The position numbers were made by a program, and so were the translations under genes. Shown in pieces: positions 1-11,204 of a DNA stretch of 64,000 bases. Numbering within the stretch: the stretch's first letter is position 1; every line of letters starts with the position of its first letter. This DNA comes from Fasciola hepatica (taxonomy: Eukaryota; Platyhelminthes; Trematoda; Plagiorchiida; Fasciolidae), in assembly GCA_948099385.1 (NCBI GenBank), contig CANUEZ040000191.1, positions 9,796,001 through 9,860,000 on the forward strand, given 5' to 3'. The notes under the pieces were generated by a model, which was given only the letters and a program-made list of their open reading frames with translations, searched no databases and was not told the DNA's origin.

Positions 1-32
1 CTAATCTAATCCAATCTAATCTAATCTAATCT
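1..32 (+). repeat. Partial monomer at left edge (pentamer tract only)
   Basis: The window opens inside the TAATC tract that ends a monomer. The array therefore continues to the left of the window. Confidence 0.9.
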
Positions 33-332
33 CCTACTACTAATCAATTGCATGCATAGTAAGGAAGCTGTGTGAGTTTTTCATTTGGGAATGCGTTGGT
101 TGTACTTAGGCCCCTACAGAGAAGTCATCTATCTTAGGAGTCGATCGGTGTGCGCGAAGCTGGTTGTTACCGTTAAAATTTGAAGCCAGTTTGGGAAGGG
201 TGCTATATATGATGTAGTGTAGATGTTGAACAAAGCGTTGATAGCCATCCCGGATAGCCTTGTGTTGTTAAGTTGTTCGATTCACCATGGTTCAGCGGTT
301 GTTGGAGTCCCCGTGGTTGCTCGGTCGATGTG

Positions 333-380
333 CACTGCTGATGAGTCGAGTTCGAACAAGGATGAAACAGCTGTACAGTG
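333..380 (+). ncRNA. Hammerhead motif, first copy, core intact
   Basis: CACTG 333-337, CTGATGA 338-344, stem II region 345-363 (one loop change, TTCGAAC), GAA 364-366, ACAGCTGT 367-374, A 375, CAGTG 376-380. Predicted cleavage is between 375 and 376. Confidence 0.75.
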
Positions 381-777
381 AGTGCTTCCATGGGTTTCAA
401 TGCTCAGTTGAGCGTTCAAGCTGCATGATCAATAATATTATGCAAATCTAATCTATTCTTATCTAATATAATCTAATCTCCTACTACTAATCAATTGCAT
501 GCATAGTAAGGAAGCTGTGTAGGTTTATCATTTGGGAATGCGTTGGTTGTACTTAGGCCCCTACAGGGAAGTCATCCATCATAGGAGTCGATCGGTGTGC
601 GCGAAGCTGGTTGTTACCATTCAAATTTGAAGCCAGTTTGGGAAGGGTGCTATATCATGTAGTGTAGATGTTGAACAAAGCGTTGATAGCCATCCCGGAT
701 AGCCTTGTTTTGTTGAGTTGTTCGATTCACAATGGTTGACCGGTTGTTGGAGTGCCCGTGGTTGCTCGGTCGATGTG

Positions 778-825
778 CACTGCTGATGAGTCGAGTCCGA
801 ACAAGGATGGAACAGCTGTACAGTG
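778..825 (+). pseudogene. Hammerhead motif, A13G haplotype
   Basis: The GAA after stem II reads GGA (GATGGAAC). A13 is an essential core base in characterised hammerheads, so this copy should not cleave. The same change occurs in 12 copies across the window. Confidence 0.65.
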
Positions 826-1222
826 AGTGCTTCCATGGATTTCAATGCTCAGTTGAGCGTTCAAGCTGCATGATCAATCATATTATACAAATCTAATCTA
901 ATCTAATCTAATCTGATCTAATCTCCGACTACTAATCAATTGCATGCATAGTAAGGAAGCTGTGTAGGTTTTTCATTTGGGAATGCGTTGGTTGTACTTA
1001 GGCTTCTTCAGAGAAGTCATCCATCATAGGAGTCGATCGGTGTGCGCGAAGCTGGTTGTTACCATTCAAATTTGAAGCCAGTTTGGGAAGGGTGCTATAT
1101 CATGTAGTGTAGATGTTGAACAAAGCGTTGATAGCCATCCCGGATAGCTTTGTGTTGTTAGGTTGTTCGATTCACAATGGTTGACCGGCTGTTGGAGTGC
1201 CCGTGGTTGCTCGGTCGATGTG

Positions 1223-1270
1223 CATTGCTCATGAGTCGAGTCCGAACAAGGATGAAACAGCTGTACAGTG
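1223..1270 (+). pseudogene. Hammerhead motif, G5C haplotype
   Basis: Core reads CTCATGA and helix I reads CATTG. G5 is essential in the family. The two changes travel together in six copies (1223, 3466, 6142, 12026, 13836, 17851). Confidence 0.65.
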
Positions 1271-4200
1271 AGTGCTTCCATGGATTTCAATGCTCAGTTG
1301 AGCGTTCAAGCTGCATGATCAATCATATTATACAAATCTATTCTAATCTAATCTTATCTAATCTAATATCATACTACTAATCAATTGCATGCATAGTAAG
1401 GAAGCTGTGTAGGTTTTTCATTTGGGAATGCGTTGGTTGTACTTAGGCCCCCAAAAGAGAAGTCATCCATCATAGGAGTCGATCGGTGTGCGCGAAGCTG
1501 GTTGTTAACATTCAAATTTGAAGCCAGTTTGGGAAGGGTGCTATATCATGTAGTGTAGATGTTGAACAAAGCGTTGATAGCCATCCCGGATAGCCTTGTG
1601 TCGTTAAGTTGTTCGATTCACAAGGGTTCACCGGTTGTTGGAGTCCCCGTGGTTGCTCGGTCGATGTGCACTGCTGATGAGTCGAGTCCGAACAAGGATG
1701 AGACAGCTGTACAGTGAGTGCTTCCATGGATTTCAATGCTCAGTTGAGCGTTCAAGCTGCATGATCAACCATATTATACAAATCTAATCTAATCTAAACT
1801 AATCTAATCCAATCTAATCTAATCTAATCTCCTACTACTAATCAATTGCATGCATAGTAAGGAAGCTGTGTGAGTTTTTCATTTGGGAATGCGTTGGTTG
1901 TACTTAGGCCCCTACAGAGAAGTCATCCATCATAGGAGTTGATCGGTGTGCGCGAAGCTGGTTGTTACCATTCAAATTTGAAGCCAGTTTAGGAAGAATG
2001 CTATATGATGTAGTGTAGATGTTGAACAAAGCGTTGATAGCCATCCGGGATAGCCTTGTGTTGTTAAGTTGTTCGATTCACCATGGTTCAGCGGTTGTTG
2101 GAGTCCCCGTGGTTGCTCGGTCGATGTGCACTGCTGATGAGTCGAGTCCGAACAAGGATGAAACAGCTGTACAGTGAGTGCTTCCATGGATTTCAATGCT
2201 CCGTTGAGCGTTCAAGCTGCATGATCAATCATATTATACAAATCTATTCCAATATAATATAATGTTATCTCCTACTACTAATCAATTGCATGCATAGTAA
2301 TGACGGTGTGTGAGTTCTTCATTTGGGATTGCGTTGGTTGTACTTAGGCCCCTACAGAGAAGTCATCCATCATAGGAGTCGATCGGTGTGCGCGAAGCTG
2401 GTTGTTACCATTCAAATTTGAAGCCAGTTTGGGAAGGGTGCTATATATGATGTAGTGTAGATGTTGAACAAAGCGTTGATAGCCATCCCGGATAGCCTTG
2501 TTTTGTTAAGTTGTTCGATTCACAATGGTTCCGCGGTTGTTGGAGTCTCCGTGGTTGCTCGGTCGATGTGCACTGCTGATGAGTCGAGTCCGAACAAGGA
2601 TGGAACAGCTGTACAGTGAGTGCTTCCATGGATTTCAATGCTCAGTTGAGCGTTCAAGCTGCATGATCAATCATATTATACAAATATATTCTAATCTAAT
2701 CTAATCTAATCTAATCTCCTACTACTAATCAATTGCATGCATAGTGAGGAAGCTGTGTGAGTTTTTCATTTGGGAATGCGTTGGTTGTACTTAGGCCCCT
2801 ACAGAGAAGTCATCCATCATAGGAGTCGATCGGTGTGCGCGAAGCTGGTTGTTACCATTGAAATTTGAAGCCAGTTTGGGAAGGGTGCTATACAATGTAG
2901 TGTTGATGTTGAACAAAGCTTTGATAGCCATCCGGGATAGCCTTGTTTTGTTAAGTTGTTCAATTCACAATGGTTCCGCGGTTGTTGGAGTCTCCGTGGT
3001 TGCTCGGTCGATGTGCACTGCTGATGAGTCGAGTCCGAACAAGGATGGAACAGCTGTACACTGAGTGCTTCCATGGATTTCAATGCTCAGTTGAGCGTTC
3101 AATCTGCATGATCAATCATATTATTCAAATCTAATCTAATCTAATCTAATCTAATCTAATCTAATCTCCTACTACTAATCAATTGCATGCATAGTAATGA
3201 CGGTGTGTGAGTTCTTCATTTGGGATTGCGTTGGTTGTAATTAGGCCGCTTCAGAGACGTTATCCATCATAGGAGTCGATCGGTGTGCGCGAAGCTGGTT
3301 GTTACCATTCAAATTTGAAGCCAGTTTGGGAACGGTGCTATATCATGTAGTGTAGATGTTGAACAAAGCGTTGATAGCCATCCCGGATAGCTTTGTGTTG
3401 TTAGGTTGTTCGATTCACAATGGTTGACCGGCTGTTGGAGTGCCCGTGGTTGCTCGGTCGATGTGCATTGCTCATGAGTCGAGTCCGAACAAGGATGAAA
3501 CAGCTGTACAGTGAGTGCTTCCATGGATTTCAATGCTCAGTTGAGCGTTCAAGCTGCATGATCAATCATATTATACAAATCTGTTCTAATCTAATCTTAT
3601 CTAATCTAATATCCTACTACTAATCAATTGCATGCATAGTAAGGAAGCTGTGTAGGTTTTTCATTTGGGAATGCGTTGGTTGTACTTAGGCCCCCAAAAG
3701 AGAAGTCATCCATCATAGGAGTCGATCGGTGTGCGCGAAGCTGGTTGTTAACATTCAAATTTGAAGCCAGTTTGGGAAGGGTGCTATATCATGTAGTGTA
3801 GATGTTGAACAAAGCGTTGATAGCCATCCCGGATAGCCTTGTGTTGTGAAGTTGTTCGATTCACAAGGGTTCACCGGTTGTTGGAGTCCCCGTGGTTGCT
3901 CGGTCGATGTGCACTGCTGATGAGTCGAGTCCGAACAAAGATGAGACAGCTGTACAGTGAGTGCTTCCATGGATTTCAATGCTCAGTTGAGCGTTCAAGC
4001 TGCATGATCAATCATATTATACAAATCTAATCTAATCTAATCTAATCTAATCCAATCTAATCTAATCTAATCTCCTACTACTAATCAATTGCATGCATAG
4101 TAAGGAAGCTGTGTGAGTTTTTCATTTGGGAATGCGTTGGTTGTACTTAGGCCCCTACAAAGAAGTCATCCATCATAGGAGTCGATCGGTGTGCGCGAAG

Positions 4201-7200
4201 CTGGTTGTTACCATTCAAATTTGAAGCCAGTTTGGGAAGGGTGCTATATCATGTAGTGTAGATGTTGAACAAAGCGTTGATAGCCATCCGGGATAGCCTT
4301 GTGTTGTTAAGTTGTTCGATTCACCATGGTTCAGCTGTTGTTGGAGTCCCCGTGGTTGCTCGGTCGATGTGCACTGCTGATGAGTCGAGTCCGAACAAGG
4401 ATGAAACAGCTGTACAAAGAGTGCTTCCATGGATTTCAATGCTCAGTTGAGCGTTCAAGCTGCATGATCAATCATATTATACAAATCTATTCCAATATAA
4501 TATAATGTTATCTCCTACTACTAATCAATTGCATGCATAGTAATGACGGTGTGTGAGTTCTTCATTTGGGATTGCGTTGGTTGTAATTAGGCCGCTTCAG
4601 AGACGTTATCCATCATAGGAGTCGATCGGTGTGCGCGAAGCTGGTTGTTACCATTCAAATTTGAAGCCAGTTTGGGAAGGGTGCCATATCATGTAGTGAA
4701 GATGTTGAACAAAGCGTTGATAGCCATCCCGGATAGCCTTGTTTTGTTAAGTTGTTCGATTCACAATGGTTCCGCGGTTGTTGGAGTCTCCGTGGTTGCT
4801 CGGTCGATGTGCACTGCTGATGAGTCGAGTCCGAACAAGGATGGAACTGCTGTACAGTGAGTGCTTCCATGGATTTCAATGCTCAGTTGAGCGTTCAAGC
4901 TGCATGATCAATCATATTATACAAATATATTCTAATCTAATCTAATCTAATCTAATCTCCTACTACTAATCAATTGCATGCATAGTAAGGAAGCTGTGTA
5001 GGTTTTTCATTTGGGAATGCGTTGGTTGTACTTAGGCCCCTACAGAGAAGTCATCCATCATAGGAGTCGATCGGTGTGCGCGAAGCTGGTTGTTACCATT
5101 GAAATTTGAAGCCAGTTTGGGAAGGGTGCTATATGATGTAGTGTATATGTTGAACAAAGCGTTGATAGCCATCCCGGATAGCTTTGTGTTGTTAAGTTGT
5201 TCGATTCACAATGGTTCAGCGGTTGTTGGAGTCCCCGTAGTTGCTCGGTCGATGTGCACTGCTGATGAGTCGAGTCCGAACAAGGATGAAACAGCTGTAC
5301 AGTGAGTGCTTCCATGGATTTCAATGCTCAGTTGAGCGTTCAAGCTGCATGATCAATCATATTACACAAATCTATTCTAATCTAATTTAATCTAATCTCC
5401 TACTACTAATCAATTGCATGCATAGTGAGGAAGCTGTGTGAGTTTTTCATTTGGGAATGCGTTGGTTGTACTAAGGCCCCTACAGAGAAGTCATCCATCA
5501 TAGGAGTCGATCGGTGTGCGCGAAGCTGGTTGTTACCATTGAAATTTGAAGCCAGTTTGGGAAGGGTGCTATACAATGTAGTGTAGATGTTGAACAAAGC
5601 TTTGATAGCCATCCGGGATAGCCTTGTTTTGTTAAGTTGTTCAATTCACAATGGTTCCGCGGTTGTTGGATTCCCCGTAGTTGCTCGGTCGATGTGCACT
5701 GCTGATGAGTCGAGTCCGAACAAGGATGGAACAGCTGTACACTGAGTGCTTCCATGGATTTCAATGCTCAGTTGAGCGTTCAATCTGCATGATCAATCAT
5801 ATTATTCAAATCTAATCTAATCTAATCTAATCTAATCTAATCTCCTACTACTAATCAATTGCATGCATAGTAAGGAATCTGTGTGAGTTTTTCATTTGGG
5901 AATGCGTTGGTTGTACTTAGGCCCCTACAGAGAAGTCATCCATCATAGGAGTCGATCGGTGTGCGCGAAGCTGGTTGTTACCATTGAAATTTGAAGCCAG
6001 TTTGGGAAGGGTGCTATATCATGTAGTGTAGATGTTGAACAAAGCGTTGATAGCCATCCCGGATAGCTTTGTGTTGTTAGGTTGTTCGATTCACAATGGT
6101 TGACCGGCTTTTGGAGTGCCCGTGGTTGCTCGGTCGATGTGCATTGCTCATGAGTTGAGTCCGAACAAGGATGAAACAGCTGTACAGTGAGTGCTTCCAT
6201 GGATTTCAATGCTCAGTTGAGCGTTCAAGCTGCATGATCAATCATATTATACAAATCTATTCTAATCTAATCTTATCTAATCTAATATCCTACTACTAAT
6301 CAATTGCATGCATAGTAAGGAAGCTGTGTAGGTTTTTCATTTGGGAATGCGTTGGTTGTACTTAGGCCCCCAAAAGAGAAGTCATCCATCATAGGAGTCG
6401 ATCGGTGTGCGCGAAGCTGGTTGTTAACATTCAAATTTGAAGCCAGTTTGGGAAGGGTGCTATATCATGTAGTGTAGATGTTGAACAAAGCGTTGATAGC
6501 CATCCCGGATAGCCTTGTGTTGTGAAGTTGTTCGATTCACAATGGTTCACCGGTTTTTGGAGTCCCCGTGGTTGCTCGGTCGATGTGCACTGCTGATGAG
6601 TCGAGTCCGAACAAGGATGAGACAGCTGTACAGTGAGTGCTTCCATGGATTTCAATGCTCAGTTGAGCGTTCAAGCTGCATGATCAACCATATTATACGA
6701 ATCTAATCTAATCTAATCTAATCTAATCCAATCTAATCTAATCTAATCTAATCTCCTACTACTAATCAATTGCATGCATAGTAAGGAAGCTGTGTGAGTT
6801 TTTCATTTGGGAATGCGTTGGTTGTACTTAGGCCCGTACAGAGAAGTCATCCATCATAGGAGTCGATCGGTGTGCGCGAAGCTGGTTGTTACCATTCAAA
6901 TTTGAAGCCAGTTTAGGAAGAATACTATATGATGTAGTGTAGATGTTGAACAAAGCGTTGATAGCTATCCGGGATAGCCTTGTGTTGTTAAGTTGTTCGA
7001 TTCACAATGGTTCAGCGGTTGTTGGAGTCCCCGTGGTTGCTCGGTCGATGTGCACTGCTGATGAGTCGAGTCCGAACAAGGATGAAACAGCTGTACAGTG
7101 AGTGCTTCCATGGATTTCAATGCTCAGTTGAGCGTTCAAGCTGCATGATCAATCATATTATACAAATCTATTCCAATATAATATAATGTTATCTCCTACT

Positions 7201-8057
7201 ACTAATCAATTGCATGCATAGTAATGACGGTGTGTGAGTTCTTCATTTGGGATTGCGTTGGTTGTAATTAGGCCGCTTCAGAGACGTTATCCATCATAGG
7301 AGTCGATCGGTGTGCGCGAAGCTGGTTGTTACCATTCAAATTTGAAGCCAGTTTGGGAAGGGTGCCATATCATGTAGTGAAGATGTTGAACAAAGCGTTG
7401 ATAGCCATCCCGGATAGCCTTGTGTTGTTAAGTTGTTCGATTCACAATGGTTCCGCGGTTGTTGGAGTCTCCGTGGTTGCTCGGTCGATGTGCACTGCTG
7501 ATGAGTCGAGTCCGAACAAGGATGGAACAGCTGTACAGTGAGTGCTTCCATGGATTTCAATGCTCAGTTGAGCGTTCAAGCTGCATGATCAATCATATTA
7601 TACAAATATATTCTAATCTAATCTAATCTAATCTAATCTCCTACTACTAATCAATTGCATGCATAGTAAGGAAGCTGTGTAGGTTTTTCATTTGGGAATG
7701 CGTTGGTTGTACTTAGGCCCCCAAAAGAGAAGTCATCCATCATAGGAGTCGATCGGTGTGCGCGAAGCTGGTTGTTACCATTCAAATTTGAAGCCAGTTT
7801 GGGAAGGGTGCTATATCATGTAGTGTAGATGTTGAAAAAAGCTTTGAATACGATCCCGGATTGATTTGTGTTGTTAAGTTGTTTGATTCACAATGGTTCA
7901 GCGGTTGTTGGAGTCCCCGTGGTTGCTCGGTCGATGTGCACTGCTGATGAGTCGAGTCCGAACAAGGATGGAACAGCTGTACAGTGAGTGCTTCCATGGA
8001 TTTCAATGCTCAGTTGAGCGTTCAAGCTGCATGATCAATCATATTATACAAAGATAT

Positions 8058-8120
8058 TCTAATCTAATCTAATCTAATCTAATCTAATCTAATCTAATCT
8101 AATCTAATCTAATCTAATTT
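8058..8120 (+). repeat. Longest clean (TAATC)n pentamer tract
   Basis: About 12 units of the pentamer separate two monomers here and account for the longest monomer spacing in the window (480 bp between ribozymes at 7939 and 8419). Equivalent tracts elsewhere are mostly 3-9 units with interruptions such as TTATC, CAATC, AAATC or ATAATC. It is not the insect telomere repeat TTAGG. Confidence 0.9.
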
Positions 8121-9465
8121 CCTACTACTAATCAATTGCATGCATAGTAAGGAAGCTGTGTGAGGTTTTCATTTGGGAATGCGTTGGTTGTACTTAGGCC
8201 CCTACAGAGAAGTCATCCATCATAGGAGTCGATCGGTGTGCGCGAAGCTGGTTGTTACCGTTAAAATTTGAAGCCAGTTTGGGAAGGGTGCTATATCATG
8301 TAGTGTAGATGTTGAACAAAGCGTTGATAGCCATCCCGGATAGCCTTGTGTTGTTAAATTGTTCGATTCACCATGGTTCACCGGTTGTTGGAGTCCCCGT
8401 GGTTGCGCGGTCGATGTGCACTGCTTATGAGTCGAGTCCGAACAAGGATGAAACAGCTGTACAGTGAGTGCTTCCATGGATTTCAATGCTCAGTTGAGCT
8501 TTCAAGCTGCATGATCAATCATATTATACAAATCTTTTATAATCTAATCTAATCTAATCTCCTACTACTAAACAATTGCATGCATAGTAAGGAAGCTGTG
8601 TGAGTTTTTCATTTGGGAATGCGTTGGTTGAACTTAGGCCCCTACAGAGAAGTCATCCATCATAGGAGTCGTTCGGTGTGCGCGAAGCTGAATGTTACCA
8701 TTCAAATTTGAAGCCAGTTTGGGAAGAATGCTATATGATGTAGTGTAGATGTTGAACAAAGCGTTGATAGCCATCCCGGATAGCCTTGTGTTGTTAAGTT
8801 GTTCGATTCACCATGGTTCACCGGTTGTTGCAGACCCCGTGGTTGCGCGGTCGATGTGCACTGCTGATGAGTCGAGTCCGAACAAGGATGAAACAGCTGT
8901 ACAGTGAGTGCTTCCATGGATTTCAATGCTCAGTTGAGCGTTCAAGCTGCATGATCAATCATATTATACAAATATATTCTAATCTAATCTAATCTAATCT
9001 AATCTAATCTAATCTAATCTTCTTCTACTAATCAATTGCATGCATAGTAAGGAAGCTGTGTGAGTTTTTCATTTGGGAATGCGTTGGTTGTACTTAGGCC
9101 CCTACAGAGAAGTCATCCATCATAGGAGTCGATCGGTGTGCTCGAAGCTGGTTGTTACCATTCAAATTTGAAGCCAGTTTGGGAAGGGTGCTATATGATG
9201 TAGTGTAGATGTTGAACAAGGCGTTGATGGCCAAACCGGATAGCCTTGTGTTGTTGAGTTGTTCGATTCACAATGGTTCAGCGGTTGTTGGAGTCCCCGT
9301 GGTTGCTCGGTCGATGTGCACTGCTGATGAGTCGAGTCCGAACAAGGATGGAACAGCTGTACAGTGAGTGCTTCCATGGATTTCAATGCTCAGTTGATTG
9401 TTCAAGCTGCATGATCATCCATATTATACAAATCTAAACTAGTGAAATCTAATCTAATCTAATCT

Positions 9466-10740
9466 CCTACTACTAATCAATTGCATGCATAGTAAGGAAG
9501 CTGTGTGAGTTTATCATTTGAGAATGCGTTGGTTGTATATAGGCCCCTACAGAGAAGTCATCCATCATAGGAGTCGATCGGTGTGCGCGAAGCTGGTTGT
9601 TACCATTCAAATTTGAAGCCAGTTTGGGAAGGGTGCTATATATGATGTAGTGTAGATGTTGAACAAAGCGTTGATAGCCATCCCGGATAGCCTTGTGTTG
9701 TTAAGTTGTTCGATTCACCATGGTTCAGCGGTTGTTGGAGTCCCCGTGGTTGCTCGGTCGATGTGCACTGCTGATGAGTCGAGTCCGATCAAGGATGAAA
9801 CAGCTGTACAGTGAGTGCTTCCATGGATTTCAATGCTCAGTTGAGCGTTCAAGCTGCATGATCAATCATATTATACAAATCTAATCTAATCTAATCTAAT
9901 CTAATCTAATCTAATCTCCTACTACTAATCAATTGCATGCATAGTAAGGAAGCTGTGTAGGTTTTTCATTTGGGAATGCGTTGGTTGTACTTAGGCCCCT
10001 ACAGAGAAGTCATCCATCATAGGAGTCGATCGGTGTGCGCGAAGCTGTTTGTTACCGTTAAAATTTGAAGCCAGTTTGGGAAGGGTGCTATATCATGTAG
10101 TGTAGATGTTGAACAAAGCGTTGATAGCCATCCGGGATAGCCTTGTGTTGTTAAATTGTTCGATTCACCATGGTTCAGCGGTTGTTGGAGTCCCCGTGGT
10201 TGCTCGGTCGATGTGCACTGCTGATGAGTCGAGTCCGAACAAGGATGAAACAGCTGTACAGTGAGTGCTTCCATGGATTTCAATGCTCAGTTGAGCGTTC
10301 AAGCTGCATGATCAATCATATTATACAAATATATTCTAATCTAATCTAATCTAATCTAATCTCCTACTACTAATCAATTGCATGCATAGTAAGGAAGCTG
10401 TGTAGGTTTTTCATTTGGGAATGCGTTGGTTGTACTTAGGCCCCTACAGAGAAGTCATCCATCATAGGAGTCGATCGGTGTGCGCAAAGCTGGTTGTTAC
10501 CATTGAAATTTGAAGCCAGTTTGGGAAGGGTGCTATATCATGTAGTGTAGATGTTGAACAAAGCGTTGATAGCCATCCCGGATAGCCTTGTGTTGTGAAG
10601 TTGTTCGACTCACAAGGGTTCACCGGTTGTTGGAGTCCCCGTGGTTGCTCGGTCGATGTGCACTGCTGATGAGTCGAGTCCGAACAAGGATGAAACAGCT
10701 GTACAGTGAGTGGTTCCATGGATTTCAAAGCTCAGTTGAG
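9466..10740 (+). repeat. Segment 2: three monomers with intact ribozyme cores
   Basis: S = 9766 (stem II loop reads CCGATC), 10216 and 10661, all with full core. The third has G for C just after helix I (TGGTTCC) and CAAAG for CAATG, which separate it from the following duplicated block. Confidence 0.85.
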
Positions 10741-10837
10741 CGTTCAAGCTGCATGATCAACCATATTATACAAATCTAATCTAATCTAATCTAATCTAAT
10801 CTAATCTAAACTTATCTAATCTAATCTAATCTAATCT

Positions 10838-10864
10838 CCTACTACTAATCAATTGCATGCATAG
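10838..10864 (+). other. Conserved monomer header with nested palindromes
   Basis: The header contains CCTACTACTAATC, CAATTG and the 8-bp palindrome TGCATGCA (10854-10861). It is preserved in nearly all monomers; rare variants are CCTACTTCTAATC, CAATTTCATG (24.2, 25.1 and 27.8 kb) and TTACATGCTTAG (54.9 and 55.7 kb). AATTGCAT is one mismatch from the octamer ATTTGCAT. Function unknown; it could be a protein-binding site or simply a homogenised segment. Confidence 0.5.
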
Positions 10865-10977
10865 TAAGGAAGCTGTGTGAGTTTTTCATTTGGGAATGCG
10901 TTGGTTGTACTTAGGCCCCTACAGAGAAGTCATCCATCATAGGAGTCGATCGGTGTGCGCGAAGCTGGTTGTTACCA

Positions 10978-10989
10978 TTCAAATTTGAA
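10978..10989. repeat. 12-bp perfect palindrome TTCAAATTTGAA
   Basis: A perfect dyad in the middle of the monomer. Copies alternate between TTCAAATTTGAA (perfect) and TTGAAATTTGAA (broken dyad). The G form instead creates a perfect 9-nt complement (CATTGAAAT) to ATTTCAATG just downstream of the ribozyme. Confidence 0.6.
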
Positions 10990-11044
10990 GCCAGTTTGGG
11001 AACGGTGCTATATCATGTAGTGTAGATGTTGAACAAAGCGTTGA

Positions 11045-11056
11045 TAGCCATCCCGG
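11045..11056 (+). promoter_or_regulatory. Weak A-box-like element upstream of the B-box match
   Basis: TAGCCATCCCGG matches the A-box pattern TRGCNNAGYNGG except at the central AG, and lies 21 nt before the B-box match, closer than in tRNA genes. A second partial match (AAGCCAGTTTGG) lies about 80 nt before the B-box. Neither is convincing alone. Confidence 0.18.
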
Positions 11057-11077
11057 ATAGCCTTGTGTTGTTGAGTT

Positions 11078-11086
11078 GTTCGATTC
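11078..11086 (+). promoter_or_regulatory. RNA polymerase III B-box-like element
   Basis: GTTCGATTC matches the B-box core GTTCRANNC at every position. Its neighbours (T before, A after) do not match the outer G and C of the full consensus. It sits 50 nt before the hammerhead helix I in each monomer. Most copies read GTTCGATTC or GTTCAATTC, both allowed; some break it (GTTTGATTC, GATCGATTC, GTACGATTC). Internal pol III promoters are described for the schistosome hammerhead satellite, so an internal promoter is plausible here, but a 9-nt match alone is weak evidence. Confidence 0.4.
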
Positions 11087-11103
11087 ACAATGGTTCACCG
11101 GTT

Positions 11104-11204
11104 GTTGGAGTCCCCGTGGTTGCTCGGTCGATGTGCACTGCTGATGAGTCGAGTCCGAACAAGGATGAAACAGCTGTACAGTGAGTGCTTCCATGGATTT
11201 CAAT
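11104..11204 (+). ncRNA. Hammerhead ribozyme motif, type I-like, extended helix I (reference copy)
   Basis: Seen in sequence: helix I 3' strand CACTG (11136-11140); catalytic CTGATGA (11141-11147); stem II region (11148-11166); GAA (11167-11169); helix III ACAG/CTGT (11170-11177); cleavage base A17 (11178); helix I 5' strand CAGTG (11179-11183). CACTG pairs perfectly with CAGTG, and A15.1-U16.1 is present. Helix I extends outward after an internal loop: CCGUGG (11114-11119) pairs with CCAUGG (11191-11196), and GUUGGAGU (11104-11111) pairs with AUUUCAAU (11197-11204) with G.U wobbles. Predicted self-cleavage lies between 11178 and 11179. Helix III is a self-complementary 8-mer too short for a stable hairpin, as in several animal satellite hammerheads proposed to work as dimers. 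Odd: stem II next to the core is only GUC/GAU with a 13-nt loop, because GAGTC is duplicated; the alternative GUCC/GGAU helix lies 5 nt away from the core. Motif identity is strong; activity is unproven. Confidence 0.82.

Larger units (their letters stand above)
33..9465 (+). repeat. Segment 1: higher-order repeats rich in defective ribozymes (21 monomers)
   Basis: Ribozyme starts S and state: 333 core intact; 778 A13G; 1223 G5C; 1669 A14G; 2129 intact; 2571 A13G; 3016 A13G and helix I CAGTG to CACTG; 3466 G5C; 3912 A14G; 4372 core intact but helix I CAAAG; 4812 A13G plus a helix III change; 5257 intact; 5697 A13G and helix I CACTG; 6142 G5C; 6588 A14G; 7053 intact; 7493 A13G; 7939 A13G; 8419 G5T; 8859 intact; 9319 A13G. 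The order G5C, A14G, intact core, A13G appears three times (from 1223, 3466 and 6142), showing higher-order repeats of 5 and 6 monomers. All G5C copies also have CATTG for CACTG, so this is one haplotype copied several times. Confidence 0.9.

Noticed and set aside
621..845. Recurrent 65-88 codon open frame on the minus strand, once per monomer (for example 621-845, 2817-3083, 63001-63225).
   Set aside because: It is the complement of the conserved ribozyme block and begins mostly at TTG. Its C-terminal end shifts with small indels (CTATATATGATG against CTATATCATG), it resembles no known protein, and repeats lacking it look otherwise the same. It is a by-product of the repeat, not a gene family.
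2849..3064. Plus-strand open frames of 61-112 codons overlapping the same block (for example 2849-3064, 25252-25467, 54656-54994).
   Set aside because: They appear in several different frames depending on the monomer and are disrupted in most copies. No start context or domain supports them.
8058..8120. Telomeric repeat.
   Set aside because: TAATC/GATTA is not a known telomere motif in my knowledge (insect TTAGG and vertebrate TTAGGG differ), and it is interspersed with 400-bp units and never terminal here.
10850..10862. Pol II snRNA-type promoter (octamer DSE) as known for newt hammerhead satellite.
   Set aside because: AATTGCAT is one base off the octamer. Exact ATGCAAAT occurs only in a few links (for example about 440). 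No recognisable proximal element was found.
11008..11016. TATA box at GCTATATCATG.
   Set aside because: It is short, AT-rich and variable between copies (CTATATGATG, CTATACATGA, CCATATCATG), with no evidence of a start site.
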